From DATARH01 sp963746885 (lineage in GTDB: Bacteria > Pseudomonadota > Alphaproteobacteria > ATCC43930 > CGMCC-115725), in NCBI GenBank assembly GCA_963746885.1, contig CAVVDM010000014.1:248001-312000 (forward strand): a stretch of DNA of 64,000 bases. Reading direction: 5' to 3'. The notes below the pieces were generated by a model. That model made no database searches. It was not told the DNA's origin and saw only the letters and a list, made by a program, of their open reading frames with translations. The first letter of the stretch is position 1. Each line of letters starts with the position of its first letter. This document shows, piece by piece, positions 8,322 to 16,847 of the stretch. The position numbers were made by a program, and so were the translations under genes.

Positions 8322-9200
8322 CTATTTCTGCCGTGGGGTCGACACGGCCGGTACGGATTCGAGGTAGACGGCGATCGCCCGGCGGTCCGGCGGTGTCAGC
8401 CGCGCGGTGTTTTTGACGATCTCGGCCATCGCGCCGCCGACCTCGTCGAACTCCGGCGTGTGACCGTCGGTCAACACGCCGACAACGTCGTCCTCGGTCC
8501 AGTTCCCGACGCCGCTGTCACGGTCCGGCGTGATGTTGGGAGCCCGCTTGCCGCCGGATTGCGAGGGCGCACCGGCCAGCAAGCGGCGTCGGTCAGGTGC
8601 CCCGAGCAGCGTGCGCGGGGTATGGCAGTCGCCGCAGCGACCGATCCCGGCGACCAGATAGGCGCCGCGGTTCCACGCCGCGCTCTTGCCCGGTACGGGC
8701 CGCCACGGGCCGGGCAGCGGTGTCGCGATGACACCGATGGCGGCGCGCGCGCGCGCGACCAGCGTCATCGAGCCGGCTCCGGCAAGGCCGGGCCGCGACA
8801 CTGCCGGCAGGCTGCCCAGAAACGCCTTGATGTCGGCGAGGTCGCGCTCTGTGAGCCGATTGTAGAACGGGAACGGGAACGCGGGGACGTAATGCGTGTC
8901 GTCCGGCGAGATGCCCCAGCGCACCGCGCGGATGAAATCGGCGGCACTCCAGCCGCCGATGCCGGTCGCCCGGTCGGGGGTCAGGTTCGGCGTTGTCAGG
9001 ACGCCGAACTCGGTCTTGAGCTTGCGCCCGCCGGCATACGGCTTGCCGCCATGTTCGCTGTCCGTGTGGCAGCGATCACACCCGGCGGCGCTCGCGAGAT
9101 AGGCGCCGCGTGCAATCGCGTCGTGATCCGCGGCAGCGGATAAGTGTGATCCGAGTGTCGCCGCAAGCCCGAAAAGCAGTCCAGCCAGCACGGGCCTCAA
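8322..9200 (-). CDS. Diheme c-type cytochrome
   Basis: This exported protein of 292 residues has an N-terminal signal peptide cut near SAAADHD, and two CxxCH heme sites, CDRCH (41-45) and CGDCH (189-193). Each is followed by family features such as PYAGGRKLKTEFG, NLTPDRATGIGGW and APNITPDRDSGVGNW. This layout is that of the cytochrome subunits that take electrons from membrane dehydrogenases such as alcohol dehydrogenase, although those usually have three hemes. No dehydrogenase subunit is adjacent. It probably works in the periplasm with the cytochrome c'-like gene upstream (9271-9750) as neighbour. The start is TTG at 9200; GTG at 9191 is an alternative. Confidence 0.85.
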   Translation of the reverse strand: MRPVLAGLLFGLAATLGSHLSAAADHDAIARGAYLASAAGCDRCHTDSEHGGKPYAGGRKLKTEFGVLTTPNLTPDRATGIGGWSAADFIRAVRWGISPDDTHYVPAFPFPFYNRLTERDLADIKAFLGSLPAVSRPGLAGAGSMTLVARARAAIGVIATPLPGPWRPVPGKSAAWNRGAYLVAGIGRCGDCHTPRTLLGAPDRRRLLAGAPSQSGGKRAPNITPDRDSGVGNWTEDDVVGVLTDGHTPEFDEVGGAMAEIVKNTARLTPPDRRAIAVYLESVPAVSTPRQK

Positions 9201-9270
9201 GGCGGCGGCCCGGCCGTTTCTGTCAAAGCGGAGTTAGCGCTGCGCCGCACGCCGGATCGTCGCCCCCCGG

Positions 9271-9750
9271 CTATTTTTTCGGCGGCGGCGCGCGGAAGGT
9301 TTCGTGGCAGCCGCCGCAGCCGTTCTTGCCCAGATCGCCAAACGCGACCTTGATCGACCCCTTGTCGCCGCTCTTGACCGCGGCATCCAGCACCTTGGCC
9401 TTGGCGAGGGCGCTCTGCTGGGCCGCGTTGAACTTGTTCCACTCGGCCCAGATCACCGGCTTGGCACGGGTCTTTCCCGGGTACTCGGCATCCGAGGTCT
9501 TTTGCGGGAAATGGCTCGGGATTGTCGGGATGGTCTTCAGAAGGTCGTCGACGCCGGCTTGCGCATGCGCCTGATCTCCCTTGTCGTCGAGGAAGCCCTT
9601 GACCGCGCCGAGATCCTTGCCCTGCTCCTTCATCAGCGCCTGGCGCTGCTTGATGACGGTCGCGGTATCCTCCGCCCGTCCGGTGCTGGCGCCAAACCCT
9701 GCACCGGCGAGCGCAACCGCCAGCACGACCATCAGTGTCGACGCTTTCAT
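9271..9750 (-). CDS. Cytochrome c' (class II) family protein
   Basis: The product of 159 residues starts with a signal peptide (MKASTLMVVLAVALAGAGFG, cut near GRAEDT) and ends with a single heme site CGGCH close to the C-terminus, followed by FRAPPPKK. A C-terminal CxxCH on a four-helix protein is the cytochrome c' arrangement, with ligands that bind NO or CO or carry electrons in the periplasm. The start at 9750 is chosen because GGGAGGGGAAAC precedes it; a longer frame to 9819 would hide the signal peptide. It sits upstream of the diheme cytochrome on the same strand, 70 bases apart. Confidence 0.85.
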   Translation of the reverse strand: MKASTLMVVLAVALAGAGFGASTGRAEDTATVIKQRQALMKEQGKDLGAVKGFLDDKGDQAHAQAGVDDLLKTIPTIPSHFPQKTSDAEYPGKTRAKPVIWAEWNKFNAAQQSALAKAKVLDAAVKSGDKGSIKVAFGDLGKNGCGGCHETFRAPPPKK

Positions 9751-9831
9751 GTTTCCCCTCCCTGCGACAAGCCGACTTAATTCAGCGCAAAGTAGCATTC
9801 GAAACAGCCGATGCAACACGCTCTTCCGCGG

Positions 9832-10452
9832 TCAGGTGATCGGCGTCTCGATATGCTTCTTGAACCCCGGGCGCTCACGCATCCGGTCGTACCAGGCGCG
9901 CAGATTGGGCAGTTCCGGCCGCTCGATCGGAAAGGCAAACCAGCGGTAGATCTGGGTGCCGAGCACGATTTCGGCGAGGCTGAGGGTGTCGCCGCCAAGA
10001 TAGGGACGATCCTTGGTCTCATCGTCGACGATCGTCCAGGCGGTGATCGCCCGCCGGCGCGCCGCCTCGATCGCGGCCGGGTCGCGCGTCTCGGGCGTGC
10101 TGCGAACCAGCCCGAACAGCAGCTGCCCCATCGGGCCGCCGATCACCGACAATTGCCAATCCATCCAGCGCTCGACATGGGTACGCGCGGCGGGGGCCAG
10201 CGGGTAGAGGCGCTCGCCGTGGCGCGTCGCGCACAGATAACGGCAGATCGTGTTCAATTCCCACATGACCAGGTCACCGTCGATGACGGTCGGCACCAGG
10301 CCATTGGGGTTGAGCTTGAGATATTCGGGGTCGCGATTGCCGCCGAACGGACCGCCATGATCGACGCGCTCAAAGGGGAGGTCCAGTTCGGTGCAGCACC
10401 ACAGCACCTTTTGCACGTTCGACGAGCTGGCGCGTCCCCAAATCTTCAGCAT
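9832..10452 (-). CDS. Glutathione S-transferase family protein
   Basis: The product has the two-domain GST layout: a thioredoxin-like N-terminal domain (MLKIWGRASSSNVQKVLW, then the cis-Pro region NPNGLVPTVIDG and the WELNTICRYL glutathione-binding segment) and a helical C-terminal domain with DTLSLAEIVLGTQIYRW. Length, 206 residues, is usual. Such enzymes conjugate or reduce electrophiles with glutathione; the substrate cannot be told. The start at 10452 is preferred over 10461 because GGAAGG lies nine bases before it and touches the other ATG. Confidence 0.88.
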   Translation of the reverse strand: MLKIWGRASSSNVQKVLWCCTELDLPFERVDHGGPFGGNRDPEYLKLNPNGLVPTVIDGDLVMWELNTICRYLCATRHGERLYPLAPAARTHVERWMDWQLSVIGGPMGQLLFGLVRSTPETRDPAAIEAARRRAITAWTIVDDETKDRPYLGGDTLSLAEIVLGTQIYRWFAFPIERPELPNLRAWYDRMRERPGFKKHIETPIT

Positions 10453-10574
10453 GGCCGGCATCCTTCCGTTGGGCCTCTCTATGGAGCCTCAGATTGTAGG
10501 GGAGTGCAACCGCGATGGGCCGACCCGATATATTGTGGCCAGTGCATCCTCGCCATCGACGCCACGGGAACCGC

Positions 10575-10826
10575 ATGAACCGCTTTGCCTCACTCCTGGC
10601 GATGACCTTGGCGATCCTTGCGCTCGCGCCGGCTGCGGCGGTGGCGACCCAGCAAGGGATTCTGGTGATCAAGAACTGGAAGGCGATGGACAAGTGTGCG
10701 GCGCAGGCACAGGCCGCGTTCCCCGATTTCACCGCGGAATCGAACGCCAAGCGCGACGCCAAGCTGAAGGAATGCCTAGCACAGCAGAACCTGCCGCCGC
10801 GCGCGCCGCTCGAACCATCCCAGTGA
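10575..10826 (+). CDS. Small secreted protein of unknown function
   Basis: The 83-residue product opens with a clear signal peptide (MNRFASLLAMTLAILALAPA, cut near AVATQQG). The mature part of about 60 residues has two Cys (DKCAAQAQ, KECLAQQN), which may form a disulfide, and a charged helical centre. The ATG at 10575 is chosen because the signal peptide starts there; an upstream in-frame start at 10515 would bury it. I recognise no family. Confidence 0.6.
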   Translation: MNRFASLLAMTLAILALAPAAAVATQQGILVIKNWKAMDKCAAQAQAAFPDFTAESNAKRDAKLKECLAQQNLPPRAPLEPSQ

Positions 10827-11066
10827 TCCGCCGGTCTTTCTAGGGGGCTGTACATCGCATAATCTTGCAGCGAGCCGCGAGGCGGAGGATATGGTGCACT
10901 AATTTTTAACCGGACTTGGTGCAGGGTCTGGCCCGCGAGCCTCGGCTCACCGCTTGATCGCAGACCCGTCGCGAGGTCCCTCGCCAATGGATGGCTCCGT
11001 TCGCATGTCGGTGCTGAGTCCCCTCCGGATTCATCTGCCGAAATCGGCCGGCCGCTGGTCGTCGAT

Positions 11067-12482
11067 ATGGACGGAAGCCTCGTCCGCACCGACACGCTGC
11101 TTGAATGTGTCCTGGCGCTTGCCCGGCAGCCGTTTCTGCTGCTGCGGGCGCTGTTTGCGTGGCGGCACGGCAAGGCGCGACTGAAGCAGGCGTTGGCCGA
11201 GGCAGCCGATCTCGACCCGGCGTTGCTCCCCTACGACCGGCAGCTCGTCGCTTATTTGCGCGAAGAGCAGGCAAAGGGGCGGATGGTGGTGCTGGCTACC
11301 GGCGCCGATCGCCGGACGGCGGAGGCGGTGGCGCGGCATCTCGACCTGTTCGATCTCGTGCTCGCCTCCGACGGCCGCACCAACCTGTCGGGTCATGCCA
11401 AGCTGGCCGCGATCCGCGAGCGCATCGGCGAGGCTCCGTTCACCTATGTCGGCAATAGCCGCACCGACCTTGCGGTGTGGCGCGAGGCCGACAGCGGCAT
11501 CTGCGTCAATACCCCGCTGCGCGTCGTTCGCGCCGCCGCGCGCGCCACGCTGATCGAGTGCTCGTTCGGTTCCGAGGCCGGGTCGTTGCGGCCGCTGCTG
11601 CGTGCCATCCGGCCGCACCAATGGGCAAAAAACCTGCTGGTATTCGTGCCGCTGGTGGCGGCCCGCGCGATCGGCGACCTGGCGGGATGGGGCGAAGCGC
11701 TGTTGATGTTCACGGCGTTCTGCTGCACCGCGTCGGGGATCTATCTGATCAACGACCTGTCCGATCTGGCCGCCGACCGCCAGCACCCCAACAAGCGTCG
11801 GCGGCCGTTCGCCAGCGGTGATCTGGCGCTGCACACCGGGCTCGTTGCCGCCCCGCTCCTGATCCTGACCGGCTTTGGCCTCAGCGCAGCGGTCGGGGCG
11901 CTGCCGGTGCTGCTGCTGTATGCGGCGGCCTCGTGCGCCTATTCGTTCTGGCTGAAATCGCATGCGCTGGTCGACGTGTTTCTGCTGGCCGGGCTTTACG
12001 GGCTGCGCCTGCTGGCTGGCGGCGTCGCCACCGGATACCGCGTCTCGCTGTGGCTCCTCGCGTTTTCGAGCTTCCTGTTTCTCGGCCTCGCCATGGTCAA
12101 GCGGGTCGCCGAGCTGAAGGCCCTGCCGCCGGGAGAGCGGCGCCGCGCGGCGGGTCGCGGGTACCGCGCCGATGACCTACCGATGATCCAGGTAATGGGC
12201 GTCGCGGCGAGTTTTGTCGCCGCCCTCGTGCTGGCGCTCTATGTGCAGAACGAGCTTGCCTCCGGCATCCTGCGCCGGCCGACGGTGTCGTGGATCATCG
12301 TGCCGCTCATCCTGTTCTGGCAATGCCGGGTGTGGCTCGCCACTTGGCGCGGTGAGATGCACGACGATCCGCTGGTTTTCGCCGCCCGCGACTGGGTGTC
12401 GTGGCTCGTTGCGATCGGCTGCTTCGGGGTCCTGCTGCTCGACCAATTGGTTAGCAACTGGTACCTTGCCGCCCTGTATTGA
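11067..12482 (+). CDS. HAD-UbiA fusion: decaprenyl-phosphate phosphoribosyltransferase-like
   Basis: A HAD-type phosphatase domain (about residues 1-160) is fused to a UbiA prenyltransferase with about nine membrane helices. The HAD motif VVDMDGSLVRTD spans the annotated ATG, so the nucleophilic Asp is encoded upstream of 11067. No start lies in that frame, whereas ATG 11005 in the next frame gives a fitting N-terminus, so a one-base shift near 11050 is likely. The UbiA part has NDLSDLAADRQHPNKRRRPF, the Asp-rich motif of DPPR synthases such as Rv3806c, which add ribose-5-phosphate from PRPP to decaprenyl phosphate. The HAD part may remove the 5-phosphate. The DprE1- and DprE2-like genes follow directly, which supports the role. 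Confidence 0.8.
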   Translation: MDGSLVRTDTLLECVLALARQPFLLLRALFAWRHGKARLKQALAEAADLDPALLPYDRQLVAYLREEQAKGRMVVLATGADRRTAEAVARHLDLFDLVLASDGRTNLSGHAKLAAIRERIGEAPFTYVGNSRTDLAVWREADSGICVNTPLRVVRAAARATLIECSFGSEAGSLRPLLRAIRPHQWAKNLLVFVPLVAARAIGDLAGWGEALLMFTAFCCTASGIYLINDLSDLAADRQHPNKRRRPFASGDLALHTGLVAAPLLILTGFGLSAAVGALPVLLLYAAASCAYSFWLKSHALVDVFLLAGLYGLRLLAGGVATGYRVSLWLLAFSSFLFLGLAMVKRVAELKALPPGERRRAAGRGYRADDLPMIQVMGVAASFVAALVLALYVQNELASGILRRPTVSWIIVPLILFWQCRVWLATWRGEMHDDPLVFAARDWVSWLVAIGCFGVLLLDQLVSNWYLAALY

Positions 12483-12513
12483 GGTGCATTGAGGCTGCAT
12501 TGATCCCGTCGCG

Positions 12514-13888
12514 GTGATGGCTCGCGCAATTCAACCTTTCGCGAGCACCGCGTATCGCTCGTGGGGCGGCACCGTTGCGGGTGAGCATCTCGTCTGTCGG
12601 CCGCACACGATCGACGAAGCGCGCGCAGCGTTGGCGGTGCGCGGCGGAAGATCGGTCCTCGCTTATGGATGCGGCCGCTCCTACGGCGACGTCGGCCTCA
12701 ACCCGGGCGGGATGCTGATTGATTGCCGCGGCCTCGACCGCTTCATCGATTTCGACCGGCAAACCGGCATTGTGGACTGCGAGGCCGGGGTACGGCTTGC
12801 CGACATTCTTGCCGCGCTGTGCCGGCCGGACGCGGACGGCGGCGGCTGGTTTCTGCCGGTCTCGCCGGGCACCCGCTTTGTGACTGTGGGCGGCGCCATC
12901 GCCAACGACGTGCACGGCAAGAACCATCACCGCGCAGGATGCTTCGGGCGTCACGTGCTGGGATTTGAACTGGCGCGCAGCGACGGCACGGTCGTGTCGT
13001 GCTCGCCGCAGTTGCGTCCCGATCTGTTTGCCGCGACGATCGGCGGGTTGGGGCTAACCGGCCTCATTCTCAAGGTGCGGCTGCAGCTGCGCCGCGTCGC
13101 CGGCACCGGCGTGGAGACGGAGGATATCCGGTTCGATCACCTCGCCGATTTCTTCGCTCTGGCCGCCGAATCGGAAGCGGAGTGGGAATACACCGCGGCC
13201 TGGATCGACTGCCTTGCCGCCGGTAACGCGCTCGGCCGCGGCATTTTCACCCGAGCCCGCCACCAGCCCGGCATCGGCGCCCCGCCTCCGGCGCTCGATC
13301 CCGGCATCGCGATGCCGTTCGCCCCGCCGGTGTCGCCGCTCAACCCTCTGACGCTAAGAGCCTTCAACGCCGCTTATTTCCACCGGCTCGGCCGGCGGCG
13401 CCGAGTTCGGCGCGTACGAGGGAATGCTCTATCCGCTCGACAGGATCGGCGGGTGGAACCGGCTCTATGGTAGGCGCGGCTTCTTCCAGTTCCAGTGCGT
13501 TGTGCCGGGCGCCGTCGCGCCCGGGGCCACGGCCGAGCTGCTCGGCCGGATCGCGGCGTCGCGACAGGGCTCGCTGCTGGCGGTGCTGAAGACCTTCGGC
13601 GACGTGCCGTCGCCCGGGTTGCTGTCCTTTCCGATGCCGGGCGCGACCCTCGCTCTCGATTTCCCCGATCGCGGCAGGCCTACGCGTGAATTGTTGGCCC
13701 GGCTCGAAGACGTCGCCGTTGCCGCCGGCGGGCGGATCTATCCGGCGAAAGACAGCGTGATGAGCGGCGACACCTTCCGGCGCTCCTATCCCCGCCTCGG
13801 CGAGTTCCTCCCGCATATCGATCCCGCGATGTCGTCGGGATTCGCCCGCCGCGTCGGGCTCGACCTCCAATTGCGTGAGGCAGCATGA
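12514..13888 (+). CDS. DprE1-like FAD oxidoreductase (frameshifted near 13390)
   Basis: The protein is a VAO-fold flavoenzyme related to decaprenylphosphoryl-beta-D-ribose 2'-oxidase, which oxidises the ribose C2' on the lipid carrier. FAD-binding motifs are clear: GCGRSYGDVGLNPGG, PVSPGTRFVTVGGAIANDVH and GKNHHRAGCFGRHV. The first frame ends as RLGRRRRVRR; the correct sequence continues one base over as GAEFGAYEGMLYPLDRIGGW and on to the family's C-terminal end (IYPAKDSVMSGDTFRRSYPR). The shift is inside a GC-rich stretch at about 13390. The gene lies 31 bases after the UbiA fusion and overlaps the DprE2-like gene by ATGA. The start is GTG 12514 or ATG 12517. Confidence 0.85.
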
Positions 13889-14649
13889 CCGACGCCACAT
13901 CTGCGGCTCCGCGGCGCGTGGCGATCTTTGGCGCCACCTCAGGTATCGCGGTTGCGGTGGCGCGGCGCCTCACGGCGTCGGGCGCCGGCATCGTGCTGGT
14001 CGGCCGCGACGGCGACGCGATCGCCACGGCGGCGCGCGACCTCAAGGTGCGCGGCGCGGCAAGCGTGACCGAGATCACTGGCGACCTGGCGGCGATCGAC
14101 ACGCTCGGCGACATCGCAGAGCGGGCGTGGAGCGCGCTGTCGGGCGTCGACCTGGCGCTGATCGCGTACGGGTCGCTGCCCGACCAGACGGCGCTCGCAG
14201 CCGATCCGGGTACGGTTGCGCCGATGCTGGCGCTCAATCTGGCGAGCCCCGCCGTGCTGGCGCTGCATCTGGCGCGGCGCTTCGAGGCGCAGGGCTCGGG
14301 CACGATTGCGGTCATCACCTCGGTCGCCGGCGACCGAGGACGCAAGAGCAACTTCCTCTACGGTGCGGCGAAGGGCGGGTTGCAGCGGTTTCTCGAAGGG
14401 CTGCGCCATCAACTCTACCCCGCCGGGGTGCAGGTGCTCGACATCCGGCCGGGGTTTGTCGCCACAAGGATGACCGAACACCTGCCGCGCGGGGGCCCCT
14501 TGTGGGCCGAACCGGACCGGGTGGCGGCCGATATCGTGCGGGCGGTCGAGCGCCGCCGCGCCGTACTCTACACGCCGTGGTTCTGGCGCATCATTCTGGT
14601 GATCGTGTGCGCGCTGCCCCGCCCGCTGTTTCACCGCACTTCGTTCTGA
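13885..14649 (+). CDS. DprE2-like short-chain reductase
   Basis: This SDR of 254 residues would reduce the 2'-keto intermediate made by the DprE1-like enzyme, giving the epimerised (arabino) lipid-linked sugar. It has the nucleotide motif FGATSGIAVAVAR, AYGSLPDQ in place of NNAG, the catalytic Tyr and Lys in FLYGAAKGGL, and a C-terminal hydrophobic segment (FWRIILVIVCALP) that could anchor it to the membrane, as in DprE2 homologues. It overlaps the dprE1-like stop (ATGA), so the two are co-translated. Assignment depends partly on context: alone it would be called SDR. Confidence 0.82.
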   Translation: MTDATSAAPRRVAIFGATSGIAVAVARRLTASGAGIVLVGRDGDAIATAARDLKVRGAASVTEITGDLAAIDTLGDIAERAWSALSGVDLALIAYGSLPDQTALAADPGTVAPMLALNLASPAVLALHLARRFEAQGSGTIAVITSVAGDRGRKSNFLYGAAKGGLQRFLEGLRHQLYPAGVQVLDIRPGFVATRMTEHLPRGGPLWAEPDRVAADIVRAVERRRAVLYTPWFWRIILVIVCALPRPLFHRTSF

Positions 14650-14660
14650 GGCAGGAACCG

Positions 14661-15002
14661 ATGACCGCGTGGCTGATGCTCGTCGGCTCCATCCTGTTCA
14701 ATGTGGCGGGCAACCTGCTCGTCAAGCAATTCAGCACGACGGTCGAGATCCGCAGCATCTGGGACTATCTGGCGGTACCGTTCGTGCTCGGCATCGGCGC
14801 GTTCGGCATCGGGGTGGTGTTCTATGGGCGGGCGCTCAAGGACATCCCGATCGTCATGGCGTATCCCATTCAGGTCGGTGCGTGCATTGTGCTGATCGCT
14901 GCGTTTGCCGTGGCGGCGTTCGGCGAGAAGATCAGCGCCCTGGACGCGCTCGGCATCGCGCTGATCGCGGCTGGTATCGCCCTCCTGGCGCGGCTGGCGT
15001 GA
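14661..15002 (+). CDS. SMR/EamA-like four-helix membrane protein, possible lipid-sugar flippase
   Basis: A 113-residue protein with four predicted membrane helices (GSILFNVAGNLLVKQF, VPFVLGIGAFGIGVVFY, IVMAYPIQVGACIVLI and a C-terminal ALGIALIAAGIALLARL). Size and topology are those of the small multidrug resistance family, but the first helix has no Glu or Asp, whereas drug exporters such as EmrE need Glu14. The ArnE/ArnF pair, which flips lipid-linked aminoarabinose, also lacks it. Directly after the DprE1/DprE2-like genes, it may move the polyprenyl-phosphate pentose across the membrane. The start follows GCAGGAACCG. This role is inferred from context. Confidence 0.7.
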   Translation: MTAWLMLVGSILFNVAGNLLVKQFSTTVEIRSIWDYLAVPFVLGIGAFGIGVVFYGRALKDIPIVMAYPIQVGACIVLIAAFAVAAFGEKISALDALGIALIAAGIALLARLA

Positions 15003-15018
15003 GCGGCGCCCTCCGGCC

Positions 15019-15612
15019 TTAACGGCGGCAGCTCGCCGCCATCCTGCGCTGGACGGCCGACTTCGACAGCCAAATATCGTCGACGAACATGACGAGGCTG
15101 GCGTTGGATTGCTGATCTCGCACCGTGATGCGACCAGCGTGGTTGAGATAGCCCGATAGCGTGTCGCCGTCGGCGACAACCCCGCCGGCGATCCGTTCGA
15201 GAACGGCATAGCCCTGCGGCGTGCTGACGAAGATCTTGTTGCCGCAGCCCGCCGCCCGCTCCACGTAGCCGGAAACGATGGTGTCCCCGAGCGATGAGCG
15301 GCACCGGACCGCGATGCGCTGGGTAATCTCCGACCGGGTCAGGTGCAACTCACTGACGTTGGCGAACAGCGTACGCCCGGCGGTTTCGTCGAACAGCGTG
15401 GGTGTGCCGATCCGTTCGACGTCGCCTCGCAGCGCGTCGCCATCCTTGATGCCTTGCCCGCTATCGCCGACCAGCACCGAAAAGCCGGTGCGCGTCGTGA
15501 CGAAGATGTAGCCGCCGCAGCGGTTGGCCCGGTACACGGTGCCGTCGGCATGGGCCGGCGCCCCGCACAGCAGCGCGGCGGCAAGCGCAAGCAGAGCATA
15601 TCTGACCAGCAT
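15019..15612 (-). CDS. Secreted protein with two internal repeats
   Basis: The product has a signal peptide (MLVRYALLALAAALLCGAPAHA) and a mature part of two copies of a module of about 75 residues. Each module starts with a Cys-Gly pair and a strand (CGGYIFVTTRTGFSVL; CGNKIFVSTPQGYAVL), has DGDxLxG in the middle, and ends with a helix and a Cys (SEITQRIAVRC; SAVQRRMAASC). The paired Cys suggest a disulfide in each module. I know no family with this pattern. ATG 15612 is preferred to TTG 15621 because AGGGG lies ten bases before it. It converges on the SMR-type gene, 16 bases away. Confidence 0.65.
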   Translation of the reverse strand: MLVRYALLALAAALLCGAPAHADGTVYRANRCGGYIFVTTRTGFSVLVGDSGQGIKDGDALRGDVERIGTPTLFDETAGRTLFANVSELHLTRSEITQRIAVRCRSSLGDTIVSGYVERAAGCGNKIFVSTPQGYAVLERIAGGVVADGDTLSGYLNHAGRITVRDQQSNASLVMFVDDIWLSKSAVQRRMAASCRR

Positions 15613-15892
15613 CGGCGGCAATCCCCTGATCCGGCATGATCTGCGATCGAGCGTGCCGGCGCTGCGAAATTGCCACGCGTCTGGTCATGCGGCAATTGCC
15701 ACTCGGCTGAGGCATGTTCCCGTCGAGCGGCGCTGATTTGCGAAAATGCACGGCCAATGCGATCCTGCCCATTGGCCGGTGCGGGCGAAGCGCCGATGCA
15801 GCTACCGGTAGCGCGTCGTTCTTTCGCGGGCCGGTTGAAACGTGCGACCATGGCTGCTGGCATTTTGTTGCTCGCGAGGGCGAAGCAGGGAC

Positions 15893-16837
15893 ATGGTGAT
15901 GCGCTGCCGGGACAGGCTCGGCCGCTTCCGTCGCGCTGGCGTGTCGACGCTCGTGGCGACGGCGCTGTTTGGCATTGGTATTGGCCCGCTGGCGCGTGAC
16001 TGTGAGGCGTATAGCGCGGCCGGTGACCGGCTGTTCCCGGCAACGTTGGTATTGCCGCAAATCGCACCCGGCGACGAGTTCTACACCTGGGACGACACAT
16101 TGCCGCAGACCCCCGCAGGGATCGGGAGCACCACTCGGCAGAGCAATTTCACGGCCGTCTTCAGCAAGACGATCACCGAGCGCCTCGGTGTGGTTGTCGA
16201 GGAGACCTGGACGCGCGTCGACCGCGTCGGCAAAGGTCCATGGTCGGCGATGCAGAACCTCGACAGCGAGATCAAATATCTGGCCATCGACAATCCGGCA
16301 CACGAATTTCTGCTGTCGCTTGGGCTCGACCGCGAATTCGGCGGCACCGGGGCCAAGCGCGTCGGTGCGTATGCTTCCGGCGCGACGACGCCGCGGATCT
16401 ATTTCGGCAAGGGGCTGGGCGACCTCGATATCGGCTATCTGCGGCCGCTGGCGGTGACCGGCTTCGTCGGCTATCAGGTCGCCAATTCGGCGCCGCGACC
16501 CGACCTGATCACGCCCGGCTTTGTCATCGAATATTCGATCCCGTATCTGCAGTCGAAGGTGCACACTTTCGATTTGCCCGAGTTTGTGCGCGGCTTGACG
16601 CCGATGACCGAAGTCCAATTCACAATCCCCGGCGGACAGAGCTTTGGCGCGCGCACCGAGGCATTGATCGCTCCCGGGATCAGCTATGCCGGAGCGGGCT
16701 GGGAATTGGCGGCCGAAGCGTTGATCCCGGCCAGTCATGCGGCTGGCCGCGGGATTGGCGTCATCGCGCAACTGCATCTGTCGCTCGATTACCTGCTTCC
16801 CGAGACGATCGGCCGGCCGCTGCTCTCGGCACGTTGA
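15893..16837 (+). CDS. Exported protein, possible outer-membrane barrel
   Basis: The protein of 314 residues has a long N-terminal signal region (RAGVSTLVATALFGIGIGPLA) and then mostly alternating polar and hydrophobic strands rich in Gly, Tyr and Phe, for example SNFTAVFSKTITERLGVVVE, EFLLSLGLDREFGG and YAGAGWELAAEALIPA, and it ends with a hydrophobic strand. This suggests a beta barrel or beta-rich envelope protein. I recognise no named family. The start at 15893 follows GCAGGGAC. It is the first of four closely spaced genes with the two FecR-domain proteins and the CHASE2 cyclase (10 bases to the next), so a shared envelope function is likely. Confidence 0.6.
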   Translation: MVMRCRDRLGRFRRAGVSTLVATALFGIGIGPLARDCEAYSAAGDRLFPATLVLPQIAPGDEFYTWDDTLPQTPAGIGSTTRQSNFTAVFSKTITERLGVVVEETWTRVDRVGKGPWSAMQNLDSEIKYLAIDNPAHEFLLSLGLDREFGGTGAKRVGAYASGATTPRIYFGKGLGDLDIGYLRPLAVTGFVGYQVANSAPRPDLITPGFVIEYSIPYLQSKVHTFDLPEFVRGLTPMTEVQFTIPGGQSFGARTEALIAPGISYAGAGWELAAEALIPASHAAGRGIGVIAQLHLSLDYLLPETIGRPLLSAR

Positions 16838-16847
16838 GGAGGGTGCC

